From Bacteroidales bacterium (GTDB lineage Bacteria; Bacteroidota; Bacteroidia; Bacteroidales; Paludibacteraceae), in NCBI GenBank assembly GCA_015061145.1, contig SUXD01000021.1, positions 1 through 47,044 of the forward strand: DNA of 47,044 nucleotides, written 5' to 3'. The notes under the pieces were generated by a model, which was given only the letters and a program-made list of their open reading frames with translations, ran no database searches and was not told where the DNA came from. How positions within the stretch are numbered: the first letter of the stretch is position 1; each line of letters begins with the position of its first letter. Of the stretch, positions 15,727 through 24,079 are shown in pieces. The translations under genes and the position numbers were made by a program.

Positions 15727-17289
15727 TTATTTTCTTCGTTTCGGTCGCAGTGTCACCAGTGGTATCATCATCTCTTCCATTGATATGCCGCCGTGCTGGA
15801 ATGTGTCTTTATAGTAGTTCGCAAACTGATTGTAGTTGTTGGGATACACCAGATAATCGTGGTTCGTGGCAAAAATGTATGTCGATGTAAGATTAGGTGC
15901 GTTAAGCCCGATTTTGCTCGGTTGTGTGATTTCGAACACTTCCTTGGGGTTGTACGAGAGCATTCGTCCCACTTTGTATCGCAGGTTTACATTGGTCGAA
16001 ACCTTGTCGCCAATGACTTTCACCGGATTTTCGGCACTTACGGTTCCGTGGTCGGTAGTGATGACAACCGTCACTTCTTTCTGTGCCAATATTTTGAGCA
16101 TTTCGTATAGGCTTGAATGCTGAAACCACGATAAGGTGAGCGAACGATAGGCTGCTTCGGTGCCGGCGAGTTCCTTTATCATTTTCGACTCGGTGCGCAT
16201 GTGCGAAAGCATGTCAACGAAATTGTACACGATGACATTCAGCTGGTATGCGTCGAGTTGCGCTGCTTGCGCAACGAGTTTCTCTCCGTATTGCGCCTCG
16301 TTCACTTTGTGATACGAAATGGTGTATTTTTTGCGGAAACGGTCAATCTGTGTTTGCAGCAGTTCTTTCTCAAACTGATTCTTTGCGTCTTCGCCTTCTT
16401 CGTCCACCCAATATTGCGGGAACATCTTTTTCAGCTGCAATGGGAGCAATCCTGAAAACATGGCGTTGCGGGCGTATTGCGTAGCGGTAGGCAGAATGCT
16501 GGAATAAATATCTTCGTCGTCGAAAACATACAGATTGCTGAGCATTTTCTTGATCATCTTCCATTGGTCGAGGCGAAAATTGTCGATGACGATGTAGAAT
16601 ACCTTTTCGCCGGCGTCGAGCAGGGGGAAAATCTTTTTCTTGAAAATGTCGGTACTTAGGATAGGACGGTTTTCGCTGTCTTCGATCCATGAGATGTAAT
16701 TCTGTCTGATGAATTTTGAGAAGCCGCGGTTGGCGTCGTTCTTTTGCATCTTCAGCATCTCGTTCATATCATTCTCGGTGGCTGTGAGCTCCAGTTCCCA
16801 ATAGACGATTTTTCTATACACTTCTCTCCAGTCGTCAAAAGTGCGGGCGTCGTTTATGAGCATGCCGATCTCGTTGAACTCTGTACGATAGTTGTTGGTG
16901 GTTTGTTCTTGTACGATGTTATGCTTGTGTACATTTTTCTTTATCGTCAGCAGTATCTGGTTCGGATTCACCGGTTTAATCAAGTAGTCGGCTATTTGGC
17001 TGCCGATGGCCATGTCCATGATGTTTTCCTCTTCGCTTTTGGTTATCATCACGACAGGAATGGACGAATTGATGAATTTTATCTTTTCCAGCGTTTCGAG
17101 ACCGCTCAATCCGGGCATGTTTTCGTCCAGGAAAATAATGTCGAAGTTCTCGGTTTTGCACAGTTCTATGGCGTCTTGGCCATTGTTGATGAGTTTCACT
17201 TCGTATCCTTTTCCCTTGAGGAACATTACATGGGCTTGCAGCAAGTCCACTTCATCGTCCACCCAGAGTATTTTTCCTAAATTGTCCAT
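15727..17289 (-). CDS. porX: T9SS response regulator PorX (receiver plus PglZ domain)
   Basis: 520 residues. The receiver domain (about 5-120) has the acidic pair D11-D12, phosphoacceptor D55 in IIFLDENMPG, T83 in VMITKSE and K105 in YLIKPVNP. After a helical linker, the PglZ/alkaline phosphatase-superfamily domain (about 200-515) has VFYIVIDNFRLDQW, the segment SILPTATQYARNAMFSG and the metal site VITTDHGT. PorX pairs with the sensor PorY and controls T9SS genes in Porphyromonas; its PglZ domain is reported to be a zinc-dependent phosphodiesterase on oligonucleotides. porW precedes it by 16 bases and tsaE follows by 17. PorY is not in the window. Confidence 0.95.
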   Translation of the reverse strand: MDNLGKILWVDDEVDLLQAHVMFLKGKGYEVKLINNGQDAIELCKTENFDIIFLDENMPGLSGLETLEKIKFINSSIPVVMITKSEEENIMDMAIGSQIADYLIKPVNPNQILLTIKKNVHKHNIVQEQTTNNYRTEFNEIGMLINDARTFDDWREVYRKIVYWELELTATENDMNEMLKMQKNDANRGFSKFIRQNYISWIEDSENRPILSTDIFKKKIFPLLDAGEKVFYIVIDNFRLDQWKMIKKMLSNLYVFDDEDIYSSILPTATQYARNAMFSGLLPLQLKKMFPQYWVDEEGEDAKNQFEKELLQTQIDRFRKKYTISYHKVNEAQYGEKLVAQAAQLDAYQLNVIVYNFVDMLSHMRTESKMIKELAGTEAAYRSLTLSWFQHSSLYEMLKILAQKEVTVVITTDHGTVSAENPVKVIGDKVSTNVNLRYKVGRMLSYNPKEVFEITQPSKIGLNAPNLTSTYIFATNHDYLVYPNNYNQFANYYKDTFQHGGISMEEMMIPLVTLRPKRRK

Positions 17290-17305
17290 GCTTTCAGTTT
17301 TTTTA

Positions 17306-20300
17306 TTATTTCAATATCTTTTTCACTGTCAGAAATTCTACATAAGCTGAAATGTTTCGTGAGCGTTTCAACTCTTCCAGGTTATCTTCTGATATGATAA
17401 TGGTACGATATTGCACGCCATTCATCGGCGCAAAAAGTGTGTCGCGTTTTTTCACAATGTTGAAGAAGTAGGTTCTTGCCGATACAAGGTCGGGGAATAG
17501 GCTTACGGCGACGATTTTTGCAGTCGGAGTTTCCTGTAATTCCGTTTGCAGATTCATGATGGCGTAATTCTCCGTATTGTGCTTGTCGATATTGTTCTTT
17601 ATGGCAGTGGCGTTAAAGTCGCCCTTGATTACATACAGTGCGAAATAATATTTTGCTTGCGGGTCTAGCGTGTAAAGCCCTTTGTAGCGTGGCAGCTCTT
17701 TTTTCTCCAGAGGAATGTCGCGTGTGGCGATGGCGGCAGGAACCTTGGTTTGTGTGGCACTCTGCTGTTCGACATTTGCTTTGGCGGTATCTTCTTTCGT
17801 TGCGTTTTTGCTTTCTTCTGCCGACTTTTCAACAGCTGTTACTGCTGGTTCTGCTGTTGTAGCCTTTTCGGCGGGTTTAGGCTCGGCTTTTTGCTCTGCT
17901 GCAGTTTGAACCGTAGCAGTTTCAGCTTTCTGTTCTTCTGATGTTTGTGGTTGTGGCGCAGGTGTCACCTCTGTCTTTTCTGTCTCTTTTGTTGGAACGG
18001 TCGAAGGTTTAGGGACGGATATTTTCTTGTCGGCTTTTTTGTCAAATGCCAAATATTCTTCAATAGAGAACGGATAGAACATCAGTTTGTAGTTCGATTC
18101 GGAAATGACGAAATAGGTAAGCTGCTCGGCGGCAAGTTTTTTGGCAAAGTATTTGTCATTCACCAGTCCGTTCAGATACCAGAGCGCTTCCGTTTCGTTT
18201 TCGAAGTTCTTGACAGTCATCAGTTCGTGTTCTTTGTCGTAGTTCCTTTTCTCGAGGTCGTAGTCCTTTATAAGGAATTTCGAGAAATTGTAGGCAGCAA
18301 TGTCAAACTGCCATTTGTTTCCGTTGGATGTTTCGTTAGGAATGACAATGACAAAGAGGTGTTTCTCGTCGGGATTGTAGGTGAATTGCTTTTCTTTCGT
18401 TTCCTGTGCCTCTTCGCTCAGTTCTTCCTCACGCAGTGCGCGCAAGTCTCCCTGGCTTTTCCCTTTCTGCGATTCGCGGCCTTGCGCCATCATGGCCAAA
18501 AGCTCTTTCGACATCGAAGCCACGTCGCTTTCGGGGTACTCGTCGAGAATCTGTTGCAACGAACTGGTAAAATCTTCTTGTGAAGTGGAGCGCGCTTCGC
18601 TCAGCGATTTCAAGAACATCAGTTTCGGCATGAGTTTGGAAGCGGGGTAGTTCTTTTCCATGTAATCATAGGTTTCGAACACCTTTTCGTAATCGCTTTC
18701 CATGTATGCGAAATAGGCTTGTTCATACATGGAGTCTTGTGTGCGCGCCATATGTATCATGCGTTGTTCGTAGTCGGGCTGCGAGAGAATTTTGGCATAT
18801 CTGCTTTCTGGAAATTCTGTTATCAGTTTCTGCCGGTAGGCGAGTGCGTTGGGCTCGTCTTCCTGTTTCTTGCTTGTCTGATACAGAAAGAAATATGCTT
18901 CAGGAAGTTTGTCGTAGTCGGGGAAACGGCGTGCGAGTTCGTCGAAAGTCTCGATGGCTTTCGGTATGTTGTCGAGGTTTTCGCCGTAAATGAATCCGGC
19001 GTTGTATAGACTCTCCTTTATTTGCTTGTCTGACTCATCAAACTGTTCAGGTGTTTTGTAGAGTTGTCTCAAATAGAATTCTGGCATCTTGTTGTTGATG
19101 CTGTCTTTGGCTTCTTCTGCGTCCTCCTCATCTTCCTCGTCTTCTTCGTTGTCGGCAAAAAAGTCGTAGGCCATTGTTGATTTCACTTGTCGTCGCCAGT
19201 TGTCTTCCAGTCGTCGAGTGCCCCATTTCTTTTGGAAATCGGTTTTGCCCGCTGCGATGAGTTGTACATTATAGAAATAGAAAGCGTTGTTCCCTCCGCC
19301 CATCTGCATGGCAATGTTTGAGGTGGCCGAGAAAGATGACGCATTGCCTGCTCCGAAAGAGCTTTCGGCAAGTCTTCGGGCTTCTTCTTCAGCTTCTTTA
19401 GCAGCTTTCTCTTCTGCAATCACTTGTTCTATCAGTTTTTTTATCTGTTCCAGTTGCTCTTTCTCTGGCAGTTTAGAGAGTGTTTGTACGCTGTCTTGCA
19501 GCTCCACTTCCGACAGATTGCGTATCAGGTCGTTCAGCGTTTCCGAACGCTCGCTCACTCTTCTGAAGTCAGCGCTTTGTGCGTTCATTATCATCACCGC
19601 TTCGCTGTAATAGGGTTCTGCTGTGCGGTATTCCTCCTTTTGGTAATAAAGGTCGGCCAGTATAATGAGCGCTGTAGCTTTCTCGTATCCGCCGCGTGTG
19701 CTTTTTTCCACAGCTTTCTTATAGTTGTCGATAGCTTGTGTGGTGTCGGCGTCGGCGAGGTATATATTTCCGATGGCGGTATATATTTGGTCGAGATAGT
19801 CACTGTTTCGTGATGCTTTCGTCATTTTTCGCAAAATGCGCAGCATTTCTTCTTTGTTGCCGCCTACATAACTTTCTGTCAGGTGTATCTGCGCGTTGAA
19901 CTGCATGTCGAACGAGTCGCTCGATTTCAGCACTTCTTTATAAAGAGCGTATGCTTTTTCGTTGTCGCCCGTCTCTTGATACAGTTGTGCCAGAATGTAT
20001 TTGAATCTGGTGCGCTGTTTTTTGTTTTTTTCGTTTTCAATGGCTACCTGCAGGTGTGATATGGCGTCTTTGTGTCTTTTTTCTTTCAGCAGCAGGTCGG
20101 CGTTCACGGCAGCGCAGTAGCCTTCCTGTTTGTAAGGCATCGTTTCGGGGTCAATTTTGTTTAGCACATTCTCGGCTTCGTAAAGCCAACCCATCTCGGC
20201 ATAGCTGCGTGCCATCCAAAGTTTTGCTTCGGCTACGGCATCTGCATTCTCGTCAAAATGTTTGATTATGTATGAGAAAGTGGCGACAGCAGCCAGAAAG

Positions 20301-20746
20301 TCGGTAGAATGAAATTGCGCTTTGCCTAGCAGCATCCATGCTTTATACATGGCGGGATTGAATTCCTCTTGCGTCAGCCATTCTTTGTATTTTTCGTTGT
20401 TGCGCGCTTTTTGTGCATTCTTTTTCGGTCGTTTTCTGATAGAGCGTTTCTTGATGGCTGTTTGTGTCTTTTTGATGGCGCGTTCCATATCGCCTGATGC
20501 GACTGAGGCATTGTCGTGATTGCTGATGGGGTACATGTTCAGCACTTCCGAGTAGTCGTCCACATTATTCTGGCGGATGCGTTCCAGCCCTTGCTTGTAG
20601 CTTTCGTTGGCGTTGAAGTATATGTTGTAGTTCACATTCAGCGCTTGGTAGTTGCGCGAAAGCCATGTGTTTTTCTTTGTCGAGCATCCTATGAACGTCA
20701 GCGTCAGGCCTAAGAAAAGGGCGATATATGAATATTTATTTCTCAA
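17306..20746 (-). CDS. porW: T9SS-associated TPR lipoprotein PorW/SprE
   Basis: 1146 residues. A lipoprotein signal (lipobox TFIGC at residue 21) is followed by SRNYQALNVNYNIYFNANES, the typical start of PorW/SprE, and many TPR-like helical repeats over about 130-420 and 560-760. A coiled, Glu/Lys-rich part (about 435-465) and a low-complexity Lys/Glu/Ala/Thr/Gln stretch (about 930-1010) separate two similar C-terminal alpha/beta domains (LFVIVIPNET... and YYFALYVIKGDF...). PorW is needed for T9SS function and gliding and is thought to link the PorLM motor with outer-membrane parts. The start appears to be TTG; no ATG fits upstream of the signal peptide. It leads the porW-porX-tsaE operon. 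Confidence 0.9.
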   Translation of the reverse strand: MRNKYSYIALFLGLTLTFIGCSTKKNTWLSRNYQALNVNYNIYFNANESYKQGLERIRQNNVDDYSEVLNMYPISNHDNASVASGDMERAIKKTQTAIKKRSIRKRPKKNAQKARNNEKYKEWLTQEEFNPAMYKAWMLLGKAQFHSTDFLAAVATFSYIIKHFDENADAVAEAKLWMARSYAEMGWLYEAENVLNKIDPETMPYKQEGYCAAVNADLLLKEKRHKDAISHLQVAIENEKNKKQRTRFKYILAQLYQETGDNEKAYALYKEVLKSSDSFDMQFNAQIHLTESYVGGNKEEMLRILRKMTKASRNSDYLDQIYTAIGNIYLADADTTQAIDNYKKAVEKSTRGGYEKATALIILADLYYQKEEYRTAEPYYSEAVMIMNAQSADFRRVSERSETLNDLIRNLSEVELQDSVQTLSKLPEKEQLEQIKKLIEQVIAEEKAAKEAEEEARRLAESSFGAGNASSFSATSNIAMQMGGGNNAFYFYNVQLIAAGKTDFQKKWGTRRLEDNWRRQVKSTMAYDFFADNEEDEEDEEDAEEAKDSINNKMPEFYLRQLYKTPEQFDESDKQIKESLYNAGFIYGENLDNIPKAIETFDELARRFPDYDKLPEAYFFLYQTSKKQEDEPNALAYRQKLITEFPESRYAKILSQPDYEQRMIHMARTQDSMYEQAYFAYMESDYEKVFETYDYMEKNYPASKLMPKLMFLKSLSEARSTSQEDFTSSLQQILDEYPESDVASMSKELLAMMAQGRESQKGKSQGDLRALREEELSEEAQETKEKQFTYNPDEKHLFVIVIPNETSNGNKWQFDIAAYNFSKFLIKDYDLEKRNYDKEHELMTVKNFENETEALWYLNGLVNDKYFAKKLAAEQLTYFVISESNYKLMFYPFSIEEYLAFDKKADKKISVPKPSTVPTKETEKTEVTPAPQPQTSEEQKAETATVQTAAEQKAEPKPAEKATTAEPAVTAVEKSAEESKNATKEDTAKANVEQQSATQTKVPAAIATRDIPLEKKELPRYKGLYTLDPQAKYYFALYVIKGDFNATAIKNNIDKHNTENYAIMNLQTELQETPTAKIVAVSLFPDLVSARTYFFNIVKKRDTLFAPMNGVQYRTIIISEDNLEELKRSRNISAYVEFLTVKKILK

Positions 20747-20804
20747 AACAACTAAAAATTTCGGTGAATAAATTGCCGCTTTGAAGCGACAGTTTTCAAA
20801 ATGA

Positions 20805-20847
20805 CAAAATTACAATTTTTTTGTGCAATAAAAAAACGATAAATTTG
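20805..20847. promoter_or_regulatory. Divergent promoter region between porW and the 20895 gene
   Basis: A minus-strand -7 box TAATTTTG (20812-20805) would serve porW with a leader of about 50 bases. A plus-strand -7 box TAAATTTG (20840-20847), with TTTG at 20820-20823 (16-base spacer, shorter than ideal), would serve the gene at 20895. Confidence 0.5.
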
Positions 20848-20894
20848 CAATATTATTGCTTGATAGATTGTTGTTGAAAGAAAAAACACGAATT

Positions 20895-21293
20895 ATGCTT
20901 TATGTTTCTTTGGTATCAATAGTGGCGTTGTCGTTGTTGGGTGCATTTGCTTATTATTTGAAAAAGTCTGGGCGTGAACCCGAACAGAAATCGCCTTCGC
21001 GTCCGGTGGACAGCGAGTGCTGTGGCGCCCATGCCGTATGCGAAAAAGACCGTCTTCTCACCATGCAGCAAGAGGTGGTGTATTTTGATGACGAAGAATT
21101 GGACGTTTTGGCTGGGAAAAACTCAGAAGATTACACCTCAGAAGAACTGAAAATGATAGAAGATGTGTTTTATACACTTCGTGAGAGTGATGTGGCTGGG
21201 TGGCTTTGCAGTTTGCAGTTGCGCAATATCAAATTGCCCCAGTATTTGAAAGACGAGGCTTTGCTTATTGTTTCAGAAAGAAGGAGAAGTTAG
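20895..21293 (+). CDS. Small single-pass membrane protein, conserved in Bacteroidales, function unknown
   Basis: 132 residues from ATG 20895; the frame is open to TTG codons upstream, but the -7 box at 20840-20847 favours the ATG. An N-terminal membrane helix (MLYVSLVSIVALSLLGAFAYYL) is followed by a cysteine cluster CCGAHAVCEK and an acidic region YFDDEELD, then EDVFYTLRESDVAGWLCSL and LPQYLKDEALLIV. From memory this layout recurs in Bacteroidales proteins sometimes labelled phospholipase without clear reason. The Cys-Cys-x3-His-x2-Cys group might bind a metal or form disulfides. Immediately after the stop comes a short GGAGTGAGG repeat and then the 234-bp repeat. Confidence 0.75.
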   Translation: MLYVSLVSIVALSLLGAFAYYLKKSGREPEQKSPSRPVDSECCGAHAVCEKDRLLTMQQEVVYFDDEELDVLAGKNSEDYTSEELKMIEDVFYTLRESDVAGWLCSLQLRNIKLPQYLKDEALLIVSERRRS

Positions 21294-21312
21294 TAGTTAG
21301 GAGTGAGGGGTG

Positions 21313-21546
21313 TTGCCCTTTCAGGGCGCGGGGATGTGATATGAGTGTACCCCAAAGCGCCATTTCATTTTGCTTTGAGTTTGTGTGTGTTGGGCTTTCA
21401 GCCCGATAGTGTTATTCGGAAGCAGCGCCTCGAAAAGGAGTTAGGAGTGAGCGCCTCGAAGAGGCAAAAGTAAAGGAGCGCATGGCAAGCGAAGCGACGC
21501 CATGCAATATGTAAGGATCGATAACAATAACGCCCTGAAAGGGCAA
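21313..21546. repeat. 234-bp palindromic repeat element, copy 1
   Basis: The element begins TTGCCCTTTCAGGGCG and ends CGCCCTGAAAGGGCAA, perfect 16-bp inverted ends that are each themselves hairpins. Inside are further hairpins: GGGCT-TTC-AGCCC, GCCTC-GAA-GAGGC, and GCATGGC/GCCATGC with a 12-base loop. It ends 13 bases before the transposase start codon. No coding content. Confidence 0.85.
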
Positions 21547-21559
21547 AAGAAATAAAATT

Positions 21560-22015
21560 ATGGCTCAATCGTTATGTAAAGTGTATTTGCATGTGGTTTT
21601 CCATGTGAAATGCACATCTCCAGTGATATTAGACAAAGATTTGGAACGGGTTTTTGCATATATTTCGCAGATGGTCAAGGTGACAGGATGTCAAGTATGT
21701 TGTACAGGTGGAGTAAATAATCATGTGCATGTGTTGTGCCAACTTTCCCGTATAGAAACGATTTCGCATTTGGTGGAGGAGATGAAACGTAATAGCAGCA
21801 GATGGATAAAAACTATATCTCCGTATTACAAGAACTTTTCATGGCAAGGTGGATATGGTGCGTTTTCGGTAAGTCAGTCAGTTGTAGAGACGACAAAAAA
21901 GTATATTGCCAATCAGAAAGAGCATCATAAGAAAGTCCGTTTTGAGGATGAGTATGTTAGTTTTCTGAAATCGTATGGTATTGAATACGACGAGAAGTAT
22001 GTGTTCTCGGATTGA
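21560..22015 (+). CDS. IS200-like/REP-associated tyrosine transposase (RAYT)
   Basis: 151 residues of the HUH single-strand transposase family. The metal-binding H55-V-H57 is in VNNHVHVLCQL, and the nucleophile is probably Y115 in TKKYIANQKEHHKK, a typical arrangement for one-tyrosine Y1 enzymes. IS200/IS605 TnpA and RAYT proteins nick and join one DNA strand at hairpins. Here the gene is embedded between copies of a hairpin-rich 234-bp repeat (13 bases before, 4 bases after) rather than bounded by standard IS200 ends, which is the RAYT arrangement. The ORF is intact, so activity is possible. Confidence 0.88.
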   Translation: MAQSLCKVYLHVVFHVKCTSPVILDKDLERVFAYISQMVKVTGCQVCCTGGVNNHVHVLCQLSRIETISHLVEEMKRNSSRWIKTISPYYKNFSWQGGYGAFSVSQSVVETTKKYIANQKEHHKKVRFEDEYVSFLKSYGIEYDEKYVFSD

Positions 22016-22019
22016 AGTG

Positions 22020-22110
22020 TTGCCCTTTCAGGGCGCTGAGATGTGATATGAGTGCACCCCAAAGCGTCATTTCATTTGCTTTGGGTTTGTATGTTTGGGC
22101 TTTCAGCCCG
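22020..22110. repeat. Truncated copy (91 bp) of the 234-bp repeat, copy 2
   Basis: Starts with TTGCCCTTTCAGGGCG 4 bases after the transposase stop and runs to GGGCTTTCAGCCCG, then diverges. It holds the first two hairpins only and differs from copy 1 at several positions. Confidence 0.8.
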
Positions 22111-22189
22111 CAGGTTAAATCGTGAGATGTCCCCAATATGCGAAATGTCAGTATGTCATGCTTTATGTTGTTAATCGGTGTTATGAGTG

Positions 22190-22423
22190 TTGCCCTTTCA
22201 GGGCGCGGGTGCTAGACGAGTGTTATGCCCAAAGCGCCATTTCATTTTGCTTTGAGTTTGTGTGTGTTGGGCTTTCAGCCCGATAGTGTTATTCGGAAGC
22301 AGCGCCTCGAAAAGGAGTTAGGAGTGAGCGCCTCGAAGAGGCAGAAGTAATGGAGCGCATGGCAAGCGAAGCGACGCCATGCAATATGTAAGGATCGATA
22401 ACAATAACGCCCTGAAAGGGCAA
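22190..22423. repeat. 234-bp palindromic repeat element, copy 3
   Basis: Same length as copy 1, same orientation, same 16-bp inverted ends. Most differences lie in a block of about 30 bases after the left end; the rest is almost identical. Copies 1 and 3 are thus direct repeats around the transposase gene. Confidence 0.85.
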
Positions 22424-22456
22424 AAGAAAATGGGATGTTAATTCAGTTGATATAAA

Positions 22457-22488
22457 CAAAAAAACCACCGCAATGCGGTGGTTTTTTT
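22457..22488. terminator. Terminator of the secreted-protein gene at 22510
   Basis: ACCACCGC-AAT-GCGGTGGT extended by A and T runs on each side. It lies 22 bases past the stop of the minus-strand gene and would also stop transcription from the repeat region. Confidence 0.9.
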
Positions 22489-22509
22489 GTTTATAATTCA
22501 GTATGTGAA

Positions 22510-23778
22510 TTATTTGATTTTAGCACCAAGGATGCTGAAAATTTCGTCACCTTTAACGATAACTACATTACCATCGATGATAGCTTTGATAGCTTTTCCT
22601 GATTCGATAGAGTCAGCAATTACATCTTCGATGCCAGTAGTAGTTCCGAATGCGTTAACACCAGCTGTCAAAGAGCATCCTACCAATTCTGCCCAATCAG
22701 CGTCGATAGCAGGCATTACATCTGCAGTAGGCATAGCAGCTTTGAAGTTGAGGTTTTTAGTAGTTGTAGTAGCTGACCACCATGCTTCAGTTTCGCCTGC
22801 AGCAACTTCGTCGCCAATGAATGCGATAGTTACATTGAACCAGAATTCTGCCAATGACTCGTCAGCACCGCATACGCCAATTGTGTAAGCACCGCCTTGT
22901 GCACCTTTCATTGCAGAAGCGTTCATGTCAGCACCATAAACATAGTCATCAATTCTTTGTGCGCGGAAATCACCTGATTGCTCATTAGCCAAACCACCGT
23001 TCAAGTCCCAAGTGTGGATACCGAAAGTAGGGATAGCTTCGCCAGCGCCAGCATAGTCGCAGAATGCTTTAGCTTGGTCGTCTTTAGCTTCGATAGCAAA
23101 AGTGAAGTTTTGGTTAACTGCAGGATATTCTTCTTTCCAAGCGTTTGCGTAAGTGTCATACCAATAAATTGGGTTAGGGTATGAAAGGTCATCCATGATG
23201 TTACCATCAACGTTGAGTTTGAAGATTTTTACAGAACCATCCTGGCTTTCCCATTGTGGTTGAGCTTCGCCTTGTTCGCTTTGGCAGTTAGGATCTTTGT
23301 CGTATACAGCCATGCTCTTAACAGTTACAGCAGTACCATCTCCCCAGTCTCCGAATGCGATAGTGATAGCACCATTTTCGAAAGCTGCAGAAAGACCTGC
23401 GGCATTGATGTCATACCACAAAGTAACTTCAGTTCCGTCTTTTACCAATTCATCAGAAAAATCTGCCAGGATGAGAGATCCACCCAAGCTGTTAGCAGCA
23501 TTCCAGAAAGCAGCTACACCACTGTCATCAATACGAAGACATTCTGGGTCGCCAGCAAGAACTACTTTAAACCAGTTGTAATCAGCAGTGTAACCATCAA
23601 AAGTTACATCACCCCAACGGTGAGCTCCACCGCCTTGCCATTCTGTTCCAAATGCATCAAGGTTTTCAGAAGTGAAAACACCTTCAATTGAGTTTGCAGT
23701 TGCGCAAGGTGCAGAAGCTGCAAATGCAGAAGCTAATCCCATAGCCAAACCTGCAACCAATAAAGTTAATTTTTTCAT
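22510..23778 (-). CDS. Secreted protein with a short T9SS-type C-terminal motif, function unknown
   Basis: 422 residues. Signal peptide MKKLTLLVAGLAMGLASAFA, then a mature region rich in Trp, Asp and Gly with several beta-sandwich-like stretches (GGGAHRWGDVTFDGY; TVKSMAVYDKD) but no family I recognise. The C-terminal 40 residues (TTGIEDVIADSIESGKAIKA, then VVIVKGDEIFSILGAKIK) resemble the shortened T9SS type A tails common in Bacteroidales (pattern: nGnvvIvk.g..ysvlG.ki). This suggests delivery to the surface. It has its own consensus promoter and terminator. Codon choice is strongly biased to a few codons, suggesting high expression. Confidence 0.8.
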   Translation of the reverse strand: MKKLTLLVAGLAMGLASAFAASAPCATANSIEGVFTSENLDAFGTEWQGGGAHRWGDVTFDGYTADYNWFKVVLAGDPECLRIDDSGVAAFWNAANSLGGSLILADFSDELVKDGTEVTLWYDINAAGLSAAFENGAITIAFGDWGDGTAVTVKSMAVYDKDPNCQSEQGEAQPQWESQDGSVKIFKLNVDGNIMDDLSYPNPIYWYDTYANAWKEEYPAVNQNFTFAIEAKDDQAKAFCDYAGAGEAIPTFGIHTWDLNGGLANEQSGDFRAQRIDDYVYGADMNASAMKGAQGGAYTIGVCGADESLAEFWFNVTIAFIGDEVAAGETEAWWSATTTTKNLNFKAAMPTADVMPAIDADWAELVGCSLTAGVNAFGTTTGIEDVIADSIESGKAIKAIIDGNVVIVKGDEIFSILGAKIK

Positions 23779-23860
23779 AAAATAAAAAATTTAGTTAATA
23801 AATAAGTTAATTAATGATGTCTATTTTGCTCAAACCGCTTTTACGCAAATTTGATTGTAG

Positions 23861-23892
23861 CAAATGTATGCACTTTTTTTTGTGTGTGCAAA
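23861..23892 (-). promoter_or_regulatory. Promoter of the secreted-protein gene
   Basis: Minus strand TTTG at 23892-23889, 20-base spacer, TACATTTG at 23868-23861, an exact consensus. The predicted leader is about 75 bases. The 23893-24020 stretch shows no other feature. Confidence 0.75.
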
Positions 23893-24020
23893 TGTTTTGA
23901 GCATAAAAAATAAGTTTTTTTGCGTTTTTTTCACTATTCTGCCTAAAATCAATATTTTAGAGATGAAAAAAAAGCAGAATTATTTTGTATTATATGTTTG
24001 TAGCAATGTCGGCGTGCAAA

Positions 24021-24058
24021 AAAAATGGACAACTGATAGCTGTCAATTGTCCATTTTT
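24021..24058. terminator. Terminator after fabG
   Basis: AAAAATGGACAA (24021-24032) and TTGTCCATTTTT (24047-24058) form a perfect 12-bp stem with a 14-base loop, 21 bases past the fabG stop. Confidence 0.85.
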
Positions 24059-24079
24059 ATTGTAGATTATCATTTAAGA

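Noticed and set aside
21313-22423. CRISPR or ordinary IS200 ends
   Set aside because: Copies are 234 bp, few, and contain several hairpins; IS200 elements have single subterminal hairpins and no such repeats.
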